From assembly GCF_039540405.1 (NCBI RefSeq), contig NZ_BAABEY010000012.1, forward strand, positions 62,001 through 126,000: a stretch of 64,000 nt of DNA. The letters run 5' to 3'. Positions 1-8,267 of the stretch are shown in pieces. A program made the translations under genes and the position numbers. How positions within the stretch are numbered: position 1 is the stretch's first letter; each line of letters opens with the position of its first letter. The notes beneath the pieces were generated by a model. It did no database searches and was not told where the DNA came from. It was given only the letters and a program-made list of their open reading frames with translations. The DNA is from Ravibacter arvi. Its GTDB lineage: Bacteria > Bacteroidota > Bacteroidia > Cytophagales > Spirosomataceae.

Positions 1-63
1 CGAATTCTTCTATTCATAACCTCAATAATTCGTTTTCTTGACTCTGAGTAAATCTTTTATCAG

Positions 64-540
64 TTATCCCTCCAGTACGTCGGCATTTGCACTTCCTTCC
101 GACCGGAGTTTCTGGTTTTCCTCTTCGACAATCGCATTGATCTGCTGCATCACGTCGAAAAATACCACCAGTTTATCCAGGGGTATTTTATGCCTGATCA
201 GGTTGTTGAAACTTATGACCCCCTCGCGCGCAAGCTCTCGTTTCTCTTTTCCCTTGGCGGTCAGGACAATCCGCACAAAACGTTTGTCATTGTCGTCCAC
301 TTCCCGGTAAATAAGTCCTCTCTCCTCCAGGGTTTTCAGCATTCGTACCATACTCCTCGGTTCCATCCCCAGTGACGGCCCGATTTTGGTGGCAGGGGTG
401 CCATTCTCCAGGTCGATATTCAGCAAGACATAGCTCGTTGCCATGGTCATATCAAAGCGGGCAGCAAAGCCATTGTACATTTTAGAAATGGAGTGCCATA
501 CCCACTTGATGTGAAAATCTACTGTTTTTTCCTTACGCAT
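64..540 (-). CDS. MarR-family transcriptional regulator
   Basis: A 158-residue protein with the MarR winged-helix layout: helical dimerisation segments at both ends and a central helix-turn-helix plus wing around residues 45-105 (KIGPSLGMEPRSMVRMLKTL followed by the basic wing DDNDKRFVRI). Members bind short palindromes as dimers and usually release DNA when a small ligand binds. It diverges from rsmH, with its own promoter at 581-612, so the two genes share a 200-bp control region. In Bacteroidota, similar MarR genes often lead fatty-acid beta-oxidation operons; genes downstream lie outside the window, so that role is only a guess. Family call sure, target unknown. Confidence 0.88.
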   Translation of the reverse strand: MRKEKTVDFHIKWVWHSISKMYNGFAARFDMTMATSYVLLNIDLENGTPATKIGPSLGMEPRSMVRMLKTLEERGLIYREVDDNDKRFVRIVLTAKGKEKRELAREGVISFNNLIRHKIPLDKLVVFFDVMQQINAIVEEENQKLRSEGSANADVLEG

Positions 541-580
541 AACCTAATAATTTCCACACTCCCCACAAGAGCGCTCCCCA

Positions 581-612
581 CAAATGTAATGAAATTTATC
601 AGTATTATGCAA
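581..612 (-). promoter_or_regulatory. Promoter for the marR gene
   Basis: Read on the minus strand: TTG (612-610), 21 bp, TACATTTG (588-581). This fits the Bacteroidota promoter (TTG/TTTG, about 19-21 bp, TAnnTTTG). Transcription would start about 35 nt before the marR ATG at 540. Confidence 0.6.
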
Positions 613-694
613 GCATACCTTTTTGAGCAATAACAGGCCCTGGTTCCATAATTCTGGTCAATTCTTCTACTTTTTCAAGAATTGCATTTTAACA

Positions 695-727
695 TTGGAC
701 AGGTACTTTGCAAAATCTATAAATTTG
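695..727 (+). promoter_or_regulatory. Promoter for rsmH-ftsL-ftsI
   Basis: TTG (695-697), a 22-bp gap and TAAATTTG (720-727) match the Bacteroidota promoter pattern. It lies inside the longest reading frame (which begins at 682), so translation of rsmH must start later, at 742, 748 or 775. The spacing is slightly long, which lowers confidence. Confidence 0.55.
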
Positions 728-741
728 TCAGAAATCTCCGG

Positions 742-1701
742 ATGACTATGCAAAGCCCCGAAAATCCCGAAAAGATGGAACAGACCCCGCCCTATCACGT
801 ACCGGTGATGCTGAAGGCCTGTCTGGACGGGCTGAATATCCGGAGAGACGGAATTTATGTAGACGTCACCTTCGGCGGGGGCGGACATTCCCGCGCCATA
901 CTGGAGCAGCTGGATACCGGCAAGCTGGTGGTTTTTGACCAGGACCCCGACGCTTTCGAAAATGCCGCCGAACTCCAGGACGATCCCCGGTTCCTGTTCA
1001 TCCAGGCCAACTTCCGGTTCCTGAAGCGCTACCTGAAAATTCACCGGATCCCGTTAGTAGACGGCATTCTGGCCGATCTGGGGGTTTCCTCTCACCAGAT
1101 CGACGATGCTTCACGGGGTTTTTCCACCCGCCTGGACGGCCCGCTGGATATGCGCATGAATACGGACCAGGACGAATTTTCTGCCTGGGAAGTAGTCAAT
1201 GAATACTCAATTGAAGAATTACAGCGCGTGCTGGGCCGGTACGGCGAAGTACACAATGCGAAAACCCTTGCCACCGCCATCTTCGCAAGCAGGCACAATG
1301 CCCCTATTGAAACGGGCCAGGCGCTGATTGCAATACTGAAACGCTTTGCACCGAAATTCAAAGAGTTCAAATACTATGCACAGGTCTTCCAGGCAATCCG
1401 GATCGAAGTCAACCGGGAGCTGGAAGCACTTGAAGATTTTCTTACCCAAACCCAGGAAGTAATTAAGCCGGGCGGCCGCCTGGTAATTATGTCCTACCAT
1501 TCCCTGGAAGACCGTCTGGTGAAAAATTTCATCCAGAAGGGAGATTTCCAGGGTGAGCCCAGAAAGGACTTCTACGGCAACGTCCTGAAGCCCTTTGAGC
1601 CGGTCAACCGGAAGCCCATTGAAGCCGACGACGCCGAGGTGGCGAGTAATCCGCGGTCGAGAAGTGCGAAATTACGGGTCGCCGAGAAACTGCCCGAATA
1701 A
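742..1701 (+). CDS. rsmH: 16S rRNA (cytosine-1402-N4)-methyltransferase RsmH (MraW)
   Basis: SAM-dependent enzyme that N4-methylates C1402 in the 16S rRNA decoding centre. From the 742 start it is 319 residues, normal for the family. Signatures are the YHVPVMLK N-terminus, the SAM loop GGGGHS (45-50), DLGVSSHQID followed by RGFS and LDMRM, and SYHSLEDR (251-258). Starts at 748 or 775 are equally possible; 775 gives the shortest N-terminus and an ordinary leader after the promoter at 695-727. It heads the ftsL-ftsI genes, as in most dcw clusters, but the mraZ gene usually found just upstream is absent and a divergent marR stands there instead. Confidence 0.95.
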   Translation: MTMQSPENPEKMEQTPPYHVPVMLKACLDGLNIRRDGIYVDVTFGGGGHSRAILEQLDTGKLVVFDQDPDAFENAAELQDDPRFLFIQANFRFLKRYLKIHRIPLVDGILADLGVSSHQIDDASRGFSTRLDGPLDMRMNTDQDEFSAWEVVNEYSIEELQRVLGRYGEVHNAKTLATAIFASRHNAPIETGQALIAILKRFAPKFKEFKYYAQVFQAIRIEVNRELEALEDFLTQTQEVIKPGGRLVIMSYHSLEDRLVKNFIQKGDFQGEPRKDFYGNVLKPFEPVNRKPIEADDAEVASNPRSRSAKLRVAEKLPE

Positions 1702-1738
1702 GCACACCACCCACACAAACTTAATTTTCCTACTTCAC

Positions 1739-2140
1739 ATGGCTAAAAAACAACCGGAGCCATTAAAGCCCCGCCCCCAATATAAGCTGTTCAACTGGCT
1801 GAACCGGCTTTTACCGCTGGACCGTTTTTTTGCTGAAACAACCAAGAACGGGCCGAATGACACCCGGATTCCGGTTGCTTATTTTAATTATTTTCTCTGG
1901 GTCATCCTGCTGCTCATTGTGCAGGGACGAATCGGTTACTGGGATGAAGTCAACGCGCGGAAAACAGTGCTGCTGAGCCAGCGTGCGGAGAATATGCGGG
2001 CCGAATACACTACCCTCGTCTCGGAAAATATGAAAAGCGGCAAACAATCCGTTGTTCAGACAAAGCTGTTAAAAGACAGCATTATGGAGCGAAAATCACC
2101 GCCGGTCAAGATTGTCGTGGACAATACCCCGGAAGAATAG
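1739..2140 (+). CDS. FtsL-like small bitopic division protein
   Basis: A 133-residue protein with a basic cytoplasmic N-terminus (MAKKQPEPLKPRPQ), one membrane helix at about residues 45-65 (FNYFLWVILLLIVQGRIGYW) and a short charged helical tail likely to form a coiled coil. This is the FtsL layout, and its place between rsmH and the transpeptidase gene is the ftsL position of dcw clusters. FtsL proteins hold FtsB/FtsQ and activate the FtsWI septal synthase. Sequence is poorly conserved in this family, so the call rests on topology and position. The ATG at 1739 was chosen because the upstream part of the frame overlaps rsmH and reads as out-of-frame sequence. Confidence 0.75.
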   Translation: MAKKQPEPLKPRPQYKLFNWLNRLLPLDRFFAETTKNGPNDTRIPVAYFNYFLWVILLLIVQGRIGYWDEVNARKTVLLSQRAENMRAEYTTLVSENMKSGKQSVVQTKLLKDSIMERKSPPVKIVVDNTPEE

Positions 2141-2190
2141 CATCCGCCTTTTTTTAACCCGAACTTCATTACCAAATCAAGGATCAGTTT

Positions 2191-4338
2191 ATGTCGAAAG
2201 CAATAAAAGGCGGGAAAAGCAACAAGCAAATTCTAATCCTCCGGGCCTACCTGGTAACCGGCATGATGGCCGTGCTCGGCCTTGCTGTTTTTGTCAAGCT
2301 GATCGGCATCCAGTATTTTGATAAGTATGATGGCAAAACCTGGAAAGAAAGAGCCGAAGCCAGTAAGGAACGCGAAATCAAGATTCCTGCGCTGAGAGGA
2401 AACATCTATTCTTCCGATTCAAGCGTTCTGGCGACGTCCCTTCCGTTTTACCACGTGGGCATGGACGTAAAAACTGCTGATTCTTCTTACTTCGAGGCCC
2501 ATATCAAGGCGTTTTGCGCCAGTTTTGCGGCGCAATATCCCGATGGCAAGTCGGCTGCCACACTTGAGCGGGAAATCAGGTCAAAACGAAAACGTTCCGC
2601 CAAAAGCAGCCGGTACATGCGCCTGATTCCCGGAACCGTCAATCATTTCGAACGCGAGCAGATTAAAAAACTCCCGTTTTTCGCCTCGGCCAAGGGCGGC
2701 GGCGGCGGGGTGTTTGAGACCGTCCCGCTCCGGTACAAACCTTTTGGCCAGATGGCAAGCCGCACCATCGGGACACACTCGGCCGAAAAGTCGAAATCGG
2801 TCGGAATTGAAGCCAGCTTCAACACATTTCTCGCCGGGAAAGGGGGCACGCAGCTCGTCGAAGTCGCCGAGAAAAACATGAAGATCCCCATCGGCGACTT
2901 TATTGAAAGGCCGGTACCGGGAATGGACGTGTACACGACGCTTGATATGAACATTCAGGATTTTGCCGAAACCGCTTTGAAAAAAGCCGTCCTGAACTTC
3001 AACGCCGACAACGGCTGTGTGGTTGTTATGGAAGTAAGCACCGGTGAGATCAAAGCACTCGTAAACTTCACAAACGACAACGGCGTATTGAAAGATATTT
3101 TCAACTACGCGCTTCAGAATGCTTCCGACCCCGGATCTACCTTCAAGCTGGCTACTTTAATGGCTGCTACCGAAGAAGGTAATTTCAATATCAACCAGGA
3201 GATGGTAAATACCGGGAGCGGCAAATACCGGCTGACGCGGAATATTACCATTTCGGATGTCCGGAACTTCGGTTACGGCACCATTTCGGCTAAGAAAGTA
3301 CTGGAGGTATCAAGCAACGTAGGAACCGTTCTCCTCGCGCAGAAATATTTTGGCAAAAACCCTTCGAAATACAGCGAGTACCTGGACCGTTTCCAGCTCC
3401 GCGGTCAAACGGGTATACCGATGGAAGGAGAAGTGGCCTCCCAAATTAAAAAGCCTTCTGATAAAAACTGGAACAAGGTCATCTCGCTGCCTTTCATCTC
3501 CCATGGTTACGAGATGAAAGTAACTCCTCTCAAAATGCTGACGTTTTATAACGCAGTAGCAAACAACGGATTTATGGTGCGGCCCATGCTGGTCAGAAAA
3601 ATCCGGTCCAACCAGGAAATTGTGGAAGAATATAAGCCCCAGGTGAGCAAGGAGCGAATTGCGTCGGAGTCTACCATCAGGCAAATGAAGGAGGCCCTGG
3701 CGGGTGTGGTTGCCAACGGCACCGCACATAAAATCAACTCGCCCTACTACAGCATTGCCGGGAAAACGGGGACCGCGCAGCTTAACGGCCCCAAAGGTCC
3801 GGAAGAAGGAAAATACCATGCCTCTTTTGCCGGCTTTTTCCCACTCGACAAGCCGAAGTACAGTATGATCATTTCAATCAACAACCCTAAAGGTTATTCG
3901 CTGTCTTCGCTCTACGGCGGTAGCGTATCCGCGCCGGTATTCAAAGAAATTGCCGACCGGATCTATCTCTACGACGTGAGCCTGCACAACTCGCCGGCGA
4001 TAAAACCGCAAAAGCAAACAGAAGGCGAAAGCCTTTATCTTGCCGGCTATTCAAATGACCTGAATGCAATAGCAAGTGAGTTAAAGCTCGCCAGGCAACC
4101 GACCGTCGAAAACCAGTGGATCACCGGGAAAATAAAAGGACGGGAAAGCTCTGTCTGGCAGAAAAAATACCCGGCTGAGATCCGCCTCCCGGACGTAAGC
4201 GGCATGAACCTCAGGGATGCCCTCTTCCTCCTGGAAAACAAAGGCTATAAGGTGCTATTCCAGGGCTCCGGCAAAGTTGTATCCCAGGATTACCGCGAGA
4301 ACGGGGCACTGAAAGAGGTATTGCTGACGCTGAAGTAG
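2191..4338 (+). CDS. ftsI: Septal penicillin-binding protein (FtsI/PBP3 class B transpeptidase) with PASTA domain
   Basis: A 715-residue class B PBP that cross-links septal peptidoglycan. One membrane helix (about 17-40) is followed by a PBP-dimer domain and a transpeptidase domain with all three motifs: S316-T-F-K319 (nucleophile), S374-S-N376 and K525-T-G-T. A C-terminal PASTA domain (about 660-715, starting IRLPDVSGMNLRDALFLLENK) is present; PASTA is usual in Gram-positive PBP2x and also found in Bacteroidota FtsI. The stretch GGGGG near residue 170 in the dimer domain is a small oddity. It is third in the rsmH-ftsL-ftsI run (50-bp gap). The genes that normally follow (murE, mraY, murD, ftsW, murG) are missing here. 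Confidence 0.95.
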   Translation: MSKAIKGGKSNKQILILRAYLVTGMMAVLGLAVFVKLIGIQYFDKYDGKTWKERAEASKEREIKIPALRGNIYSSDSSVLATSLPFYHVGMDVKTADSSYFEAHIKAFCASFAAQYPDGKSAATLEREIRSKRKRSAKSSRYMRLIPGTVNHFEREQIKKLPFFASAKGGGGGVFETVPLRYKPFGQMASRTIGTHSAEKSKSVGIEASFNTFLAGKGGTQLVEVAEKNMKIPIGDFIERPVPGMDVYTTLDMNIQDFAETALKKAVLNFNADNGCVVVMEVSTGEIKALVNFTNDNGVLKDIFNYALQNASDPGSTFKLATLMAATEEGNFNINQEMVNTGSGKYRLTRNITISDVRNFGYGTISAKKVLEVSSNVGTVLLAQKYFGKNPSKYSEYLDRFQLRGQTGIPMEGEVASQIKKPSDKNWNKVISLPFISHGYEMKVTPLKMLTFYNAVANNGFMVRPMLVRKIRSNQEIVEEYKPQVSKERIASESTIRQMKEALAGVVANGTAHKINSPYYSIAGKTGTAQLNGPKGPEEGKYHASFAGFFPLDKPKYSMIISINNPKGYSLSSLYGGSVSAPVFKEIADRIYLYDVSLHNSPAIKPQKQTEGESLYLAGYSNDLNAIASELKLARQPTVENQWITGKIKGRESSVWQKKYPAEIRLPDVSGMNLRDALFLLENKGYKVLFQGSGKVVSQDYRENGALKEVLLTLK

Positions 4339-4341
4339 GTT

Positions 4342-4390
4342 GGAAGTCGGAAGTCAGAGATCAGAAATCGGAAGTCGGAGATCGGAAGAT
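4342..4390 (+). repeat. Degenerate heptad tandem repeat, 7 units (RGARRTC)
   Basis: Seven back-to-back 7-bp units: GGAAGTC, GGAAGTC, AGAGATC, AGAAATC, GGAAGTC, GGAGATC, GGAAGAT. The variation is almost wholly A/G exchange at fixed positions. The array begins 3 bp after the ftsI stop codon, in the gap between two converging genes, with the purine-rich strand in the sense of ftsI. It has no inverted arm. Confidence 0.85.
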
Positions 4391-4442
4391 TGCAGTGGGA
4401 ATCAGGTATTAGCGTACCGGGCCGAAAGCGGCTCGCGGAGCA

Positions 4443-5156
4443 TCAGTTCGTCTCAATGTAAGCCTTTGTCGGGTTAGGGTTGATGGTATCCGACTCCACC
4501 AGGCCGTCGCGCAGGCGGATGATGCGGTGGGCATAGTGCGCAATATCTTCTTCGTGCGTCACCATTACGATGGTATTGCCCTTGGCATAAAGCTGGTCGA
4601 ACAGATCCATGATTTCATATGACGTTTTACTGTCAAGGTTACCGGTAGGTTCATCGGCAAGTAAAATACTGGGATCGTTCACGAGTGCACGCGCGACCGC
4701 TACCCGCTGGCGTTGTCCCCCCGAAAGCTCATTGGGCTTGTGATGCGCACGGTTTTCGAGACCTACGTTTTTTAGTGCGAGCATTGCCTTCTCTGTCCGC
4801 TCTCCCTTGCTCAGTCCCGCATATACCAGCGGAAGCGCCACGTTATCAAGCGATGACATTCTCGGCAACAGGTTAAAGGTCTGGAACACAAACCCAATTT
4901 CCTTGTTCCGGATCCCCGCCAGTTCTCCGTCGCTCATATCGCTCACATCTTTTCCATTCAGGATATAACGGCCGGTCGAAGGTGTGTCCAGACAGCCGAT
5001 GATGTTCATCAGCGTAGATTTTCCTGATCCCGACGGTCCCATGAAAGCCACATATTCGCCCTTATTGATGTGCAGGGTTACCGATTTAAGCGCGTCAATA
5101 ATTTCCGCACCCATCACATAACGTCGCGAAATATCTGTGGTTTCGATTATTTTCAT
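4443..5156 (-). CDS. ABC transporter ATP-binding protein, LolD/MacB type
   Basis: A 237-residue ATPase of the LolD/MacB/FtsE branch: Walker A GPSGSGKST (40-48), signature LSGGQ (144-148), Walker B ILLADEP (164-170) followed by TGNLD, and the switch region MVTHEEDIA. Such ATPases energise lipoprotein release, macrolide or peptide export through FtsX-like permeases. No permease gene is adjacent, so the partner must be encoded elsewhere. The frame stays open upstream to 5258, but those 34 codons read through the heptad-repeat hairpin; the ATG at 5156 begins the conserved domain (MKIIETTDISRRY) and is the likely start. Confidence 0.9.
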   Translation of the reverse strand: MKIIETTDISRRYVMGAEIIDALKSVTLHINKGEYVAFMGPSGSGKSTLMNIIGCLDTPSTGRYILNGKDVSDMSDGELAGIRNKEIGFVFQTFNLLPRMSSLDNVALPLVYAGLSKGERTEKAMLALKNVGLENRAHHKPNELSGGQRQRVAVARALVNDPSILLADEPTGNLDSKTSYEIMDLFDQLYAKGNTIVMVTHEEDIAHYAHRIIRLRDGLVESDTINPNPTKAYIETN

Positions 5157-5158
5157 CT

Positions 5159-5419
5159 GGATAAAGTTTTGAGCCTTGAGTTGTGAGCCTTGAGTTGTGA
5201 GGCATGAGCTTTTGGTTATCGATGATCTTCCTGACGTGACCGCCACCTCACACCTCATGTCTCACACCTAGCCCCCTTTTACGCAAACCCGGATAAAGTT
5301 TTGAGCCTTGAGTTGTGAGGCATGAGCTTTTGGTTATCGATGATCTTCCTGACGTGACCGACACCTCACACCTCATACCTCATACCTCACGGCTCACACC
5401 TCGCCCCTTTCTCGCAAAC
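5159..5419. repeat. Duplicated heptad-repeat hairpin element (two ~130-bp direct copies)
   Basis: Two direct copies, about 5159-5287 and 5291-5419. Each has forward heptads of the DTGAGNN type, a nearly identical 34-bp centre (5211-5244 and 5329-5362; one base differs near its end) and heptads of the same family in inverse orientation (ACCTCAC type). Copy 1 has 6 forward (5169-5210) and 4 inverse (5245-5272) units; copy 2 has 4 forward (5301-5328) and 6 inverse (5363-5404). The arms are complementary, so each copy can fold into a long imperfect hairpin. The element fills the gap between the TPR gene's 3' end and the start of the ABC ATPase gene. Confidence 0.9.
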
Positions 5420-5431
5420 GAAGATACCTAA

Positions 5432-8098
5432 TTATTGAAATTCCGCACGTTCTTTTTGTTTGAGCGAGCGTATTTGTTGATAATGGGTAAAAAATCGGTG
5501 ATAATCAGCTTCGGCGGCATACTTCCGGACATTCTCCATACCTTCTTCGGCTTCATTCAACAAGCCCAGCTCAAGATTGAGAAGCACGTACTGCTCCCAC
5601 AAAACGGGCGACTTGTCATTAAACCTGAGGGCATTTACCACCACCTGGTAGGCGGCTTCGGTACGGGACGGTTTCTGACGGGTCAAAAATGCCACGGTCT
5701 CCGCCACTGCACGCGAATCAAAAGGATTATGACGAAGTAAAGCCCTGTACGCACCTTCAGTCGCTGAGCTGCGGGCAAGCACCAGTAACGAGTCCGATTT
5801 TGAAGGCAGCTTTTTAAGCGACACCACCCTGTCCTGGAATGCAGCAACCCGGGCGGAATCATAGCCGGAGGCCTTCAAACGCTCTAAAATAATCGCTGCC
5901 ACCGACTGGTTTCCGGCAAGCGACTGTGCAATTGCCTCTCCAATTACCCCTTCGGGCTCGCTTACCCGAGAGAAAAAACCGATCGCTGCGTCGTACAGTC
6001 CCAGTTGTAGGAACCAATGCCCTAACACCTTTCTATACAGTGAAACCTGCTCGCCTTCGCCCTCCGCAAGTGTCAGGACCGTTTCGATGGCATTGGTTTT
6101 GTCACCCCCGTAAAAATCCGCATGCGCAGTTGCCAGCAGCAAATCATCGGACATGGCATTGTTTTTCCCAACAATCCGTTTCAGCTTCGCCGCCAGCAGG
6201 CTATCATTCCCGGCCTGGTTATAGGCGTAATTGAGCCAATAGGCATACCCGGCAGCGTTCAGCAGAGAATCCTTCCGGATCGCATCCCGGCGCGCCTCAA
6301 GCGGCGTACGTTTGCCCGTAAGATTACTGACCAGCAACCGGTTTGCCGCCCATACCAAATCATTTCCCGCTTTCATGGCGTTGCTGACCGAATCGAGCTC
6401 CGCGGGTTCAAGCACGCCCGACAACACACCCAGGATATTGGCGGCCGGAACATCGCCGGCCTCCTTCTCCGCCAGGTGGAGGAAGTAGTAGGCAGAATCT
6501 GCCAGATTGGTTTTGGCGTAAAGCATTCCAAGGTTATTAAGAATCTGCCCGTTCCCGGGGAAAGCCCGCGCTCCCTCTTTCAGGCTGAACATCGCCTCGA
6601 AATACAGATTATCATGTGCGAGAAGGTTGCCCAACCCGACATAGGCCTGGGGCGACGGCTTCTTCAGCGTAGCCTGTCTGTAGTAGAACACCGCCGCACT
6701 GTTGTCTCCCTGAATCCGGGCGAGAGAGGCCAGCGCGTAATTTCCTTTGTGGTTTTGAAGCGCCTGCTGCAACGACATCCTGTAATATTGTTCAGCCAAT
6801 ACATACTCTTCCGTCAGGAGGTGCCGGTCGCCGAGGCCGTTGAAATACCCGGCGATACCCTGCTTCACCGGGAACAGGTTCTGCATGGAGAACAGGCCGA
6901 TGACCACGCCAAACCCGATAATCCTGGCCTTGGTAAGACTAAAATTCTGCGGCTTGTACAACACCTTATGTACCTGCAGCCCGTTGCGAAATAGCGGCAC
7001 AAAGTTGGCAACTATGTAAAATACAAAAACGACGCCCATCCCCAACTGAGCATTCACGACGGTATCTTCCAGCAATTCCAGCAAAGGATCATTGGCCGCT
7101 ATCACCGCTATCCCGGTCATTCCGATAGAAATGAGCATAAGTCCGGAATAAATCCAAAAACCCGAAGAGCGGAAAGGCAACTGGCCTTCCGTACTTTCAC
7201 AACGTAGCCGAAACCCGAACAAACCGATAAGCGCCGCAGCCGCAGCGAGAAAATAAACCGGCACGAGCACGATGCCCCATGTGGCCATACGCGTATTGCC
7301 AACGTATGCAAAGACAAGCACCAGCAGGTAGATCAGGAGCATAACCGCCAGGTTGACCAGGGACTTCTTTCCCATGCCGGTAGCCCTGGAAGTAGCTACC
7401 CAGACAAGTCCGTATATAATTTCGGTAGCACAAACCACCAAAAAGACGAGCGTCGGAACAAGCCACAGAGGCAAGCTGTATACCAGGAAAGTATACAGAG
7501 GGGCAGCAGTACCGGAAAAGAAAACTGCTGCAAGCAGCAAAGCCGACAGTCCTGCAAAAGCGAATATGCGCGTAACCAGGGCGGTGTGCGGCCGGAAAGC
7601 ATGGAAATAATATGCAACACCGTTAAAACACAAAAGGGCCGATACCAAAACTATCCGCTCCGGAAGCCCCGCAAAAGCAATCATTTCGGTTCTCGAAAAA
7701 ACAAACAGGAGGATAAAAATCCCCATTCCGCCCAGGAACCAGAAGCGGGACAGCGTAGTCAGTCCGGCCAGGACCGTGGAGAGCCCTGCCAGAGCCAGCA
7801 ACATAAACGCGAGACTTGTTATTACGTCGGGCATCATGAGCGGCGCTGCGAACTGCCCCGTGACATAGGCGGAAGGCACGGGTACTTCGAATCGCAACCC
7901 CTCGAAATCGATGCGATTAGCCGGTACCAGCCGCTCCTGGAGCTGCGTAACGAGGTCCCACGCAACACGCTGGCCCGGGTACAGCAGGCCGGAAAAGAAC
8001 ACCGCGCCCGCCAGCGAAACCAGTATTAACCCGAACAAAAACAAGGTCATCCGCCGTTCCGCAGGTGACCATACGCGCCAAAAAAACAGTTCTTTCAT
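5432..8098 (-). CDS. Large polytopic membrane protein with C-terminal TPR repeats
   Basis: An 888-residue protein. The first roughly 415 residues hold about a dozen hydrophobic helices, with one larger extracytoplasmic segment after the first helix (about 35-85). From about 430 to the end it is soluble and built of tetratricopeptide-like helix pairs, for example LTEEYVLAEQYYRMSLQQAL, NLGMLYAKTNLADSAYYFL and VLLNLELGLLNEAEEGMENV. The layout resembles O-antigen-ligase-like or assembly-scaffold membrane proteins, but I see no WzyC motif and do not assign a function. It stands alone on its strand, with the duplicated hairpin element directly behind its stop codon. Confidence 0.75.
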   Translation of the reverse strand: MKELFFWRVWSPAERRMTLFLFGLILVSLAGAVFFSGLLYPGQRVAWDLVTQLQERLVPANRIDFEGLRFEVPVPSAYVTGQFAAPLMMPDVITSLAFMLLALAGLSTVLAGLTTLSRFWFLGGMGIFILLFVFSRTEMIAFAGLPERIVLVSALLCFNGVAYYFHAFRPHTALVTRIFAFAGLSALLLAAVFFSGTAAPLYTFLVYSLPLWLVPTLVFLVVCATEIIYGLVWVATSRATGMGKKSLVNLAVMLLIYLLVLVFAYVGNTRMATWGIVLVPVYFLAAAAALIGLFGFRLRCESTEGQLPFRSSGFWIYSGLMLISIGMTGIAVIAANDPLLELLEDTVVNAQLGMGVVFVFYIVANFVPLFRNGLQVHKVLYKPQNFSLTKARIIGFGVVIGLFSMQNLFPVKQGIAGYFNGLGDRHLLTEEYVLAEQYYRMSLQQALQNHKGNYALASLARIQGDNSAAVFYYRQATLKKPSPQAYVGLGNLLAHDNLYFEAMFSLKEGARAFPGNGQILNNLGMLYAKTNLADSAYYFLHLAEKEAGDVPAANILGVLSGVLEPAELDSVSNAMKAGNDLVWAANRLLVSNLTGKRTPLEARRDAIRKDSLLNAAGYAYWLNYAYNQAGNDSLLAAKLKRIVGKNNAMSDDLLLATAHADFYGGDKTNAIETVLTLAEGEGEQVSLYRKVLGHWFLQLGLYDAAIGFFSRVSEPEGVIGEAIAQSLAGNQSVAAIILERLKASGYDSARVAAFQDRVVSLKKLPSKSDSLLVLARSSATEGAYRALLRHNPFDSRAVAETVAFLTRQKPSRTEAAYQVVVNALRFNDKSPVLWEQYVLLNLELGLLNEAEEGMENVRKYAAEADYHRFFTHYQQIRSLKQKERAEFQ

Positions 8099-8195
8099 TC
8101 GGTACTAACGAATTCTTCTTCGGATACTAATATGTGTTCTGGTCGTGCGGGGAACGTTTTCTAGAAAATATCCAATATTTGCACCCCTTAACCGT

Positions 8196-8225
8196 TTGTT
8201 ATGATGGATTTATCAACTACTTTTG
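8196..8225 (+). promoter_or_regulatory. Promoter for atpD-atpC
   Basis: TTG (8196-8198, preceded by T), 19 bp, TACTTTTG (8218-8225): an exact match to the Bacteroidota housekeeping promoter. Transcription would start about 35 nt before the atpD ATG at 8268. Confidence 0.75.
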
Positions 8226-8267
8226 CGGTCTCAAATTTAATATACGCCAATAAAATATAGCTAAACA

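Noticed and set aside
5157..5258. N-terminal extension of the LolD-type ATPase
   Set aside because: It is translation of the heptad repeat and has no counterpart in the family.
5169..5404. CRISPR array
   Set aside because: Repeats are 7 bp, contiguous, degenerate and in inverted arms; there are no constant-length spacers and no cas genes.
6122..6994. 290-codon open frame on the plus strand
   Set aside because: Antisense to the TPR-membrane protein gene, which has clear TPR and helix patterns.
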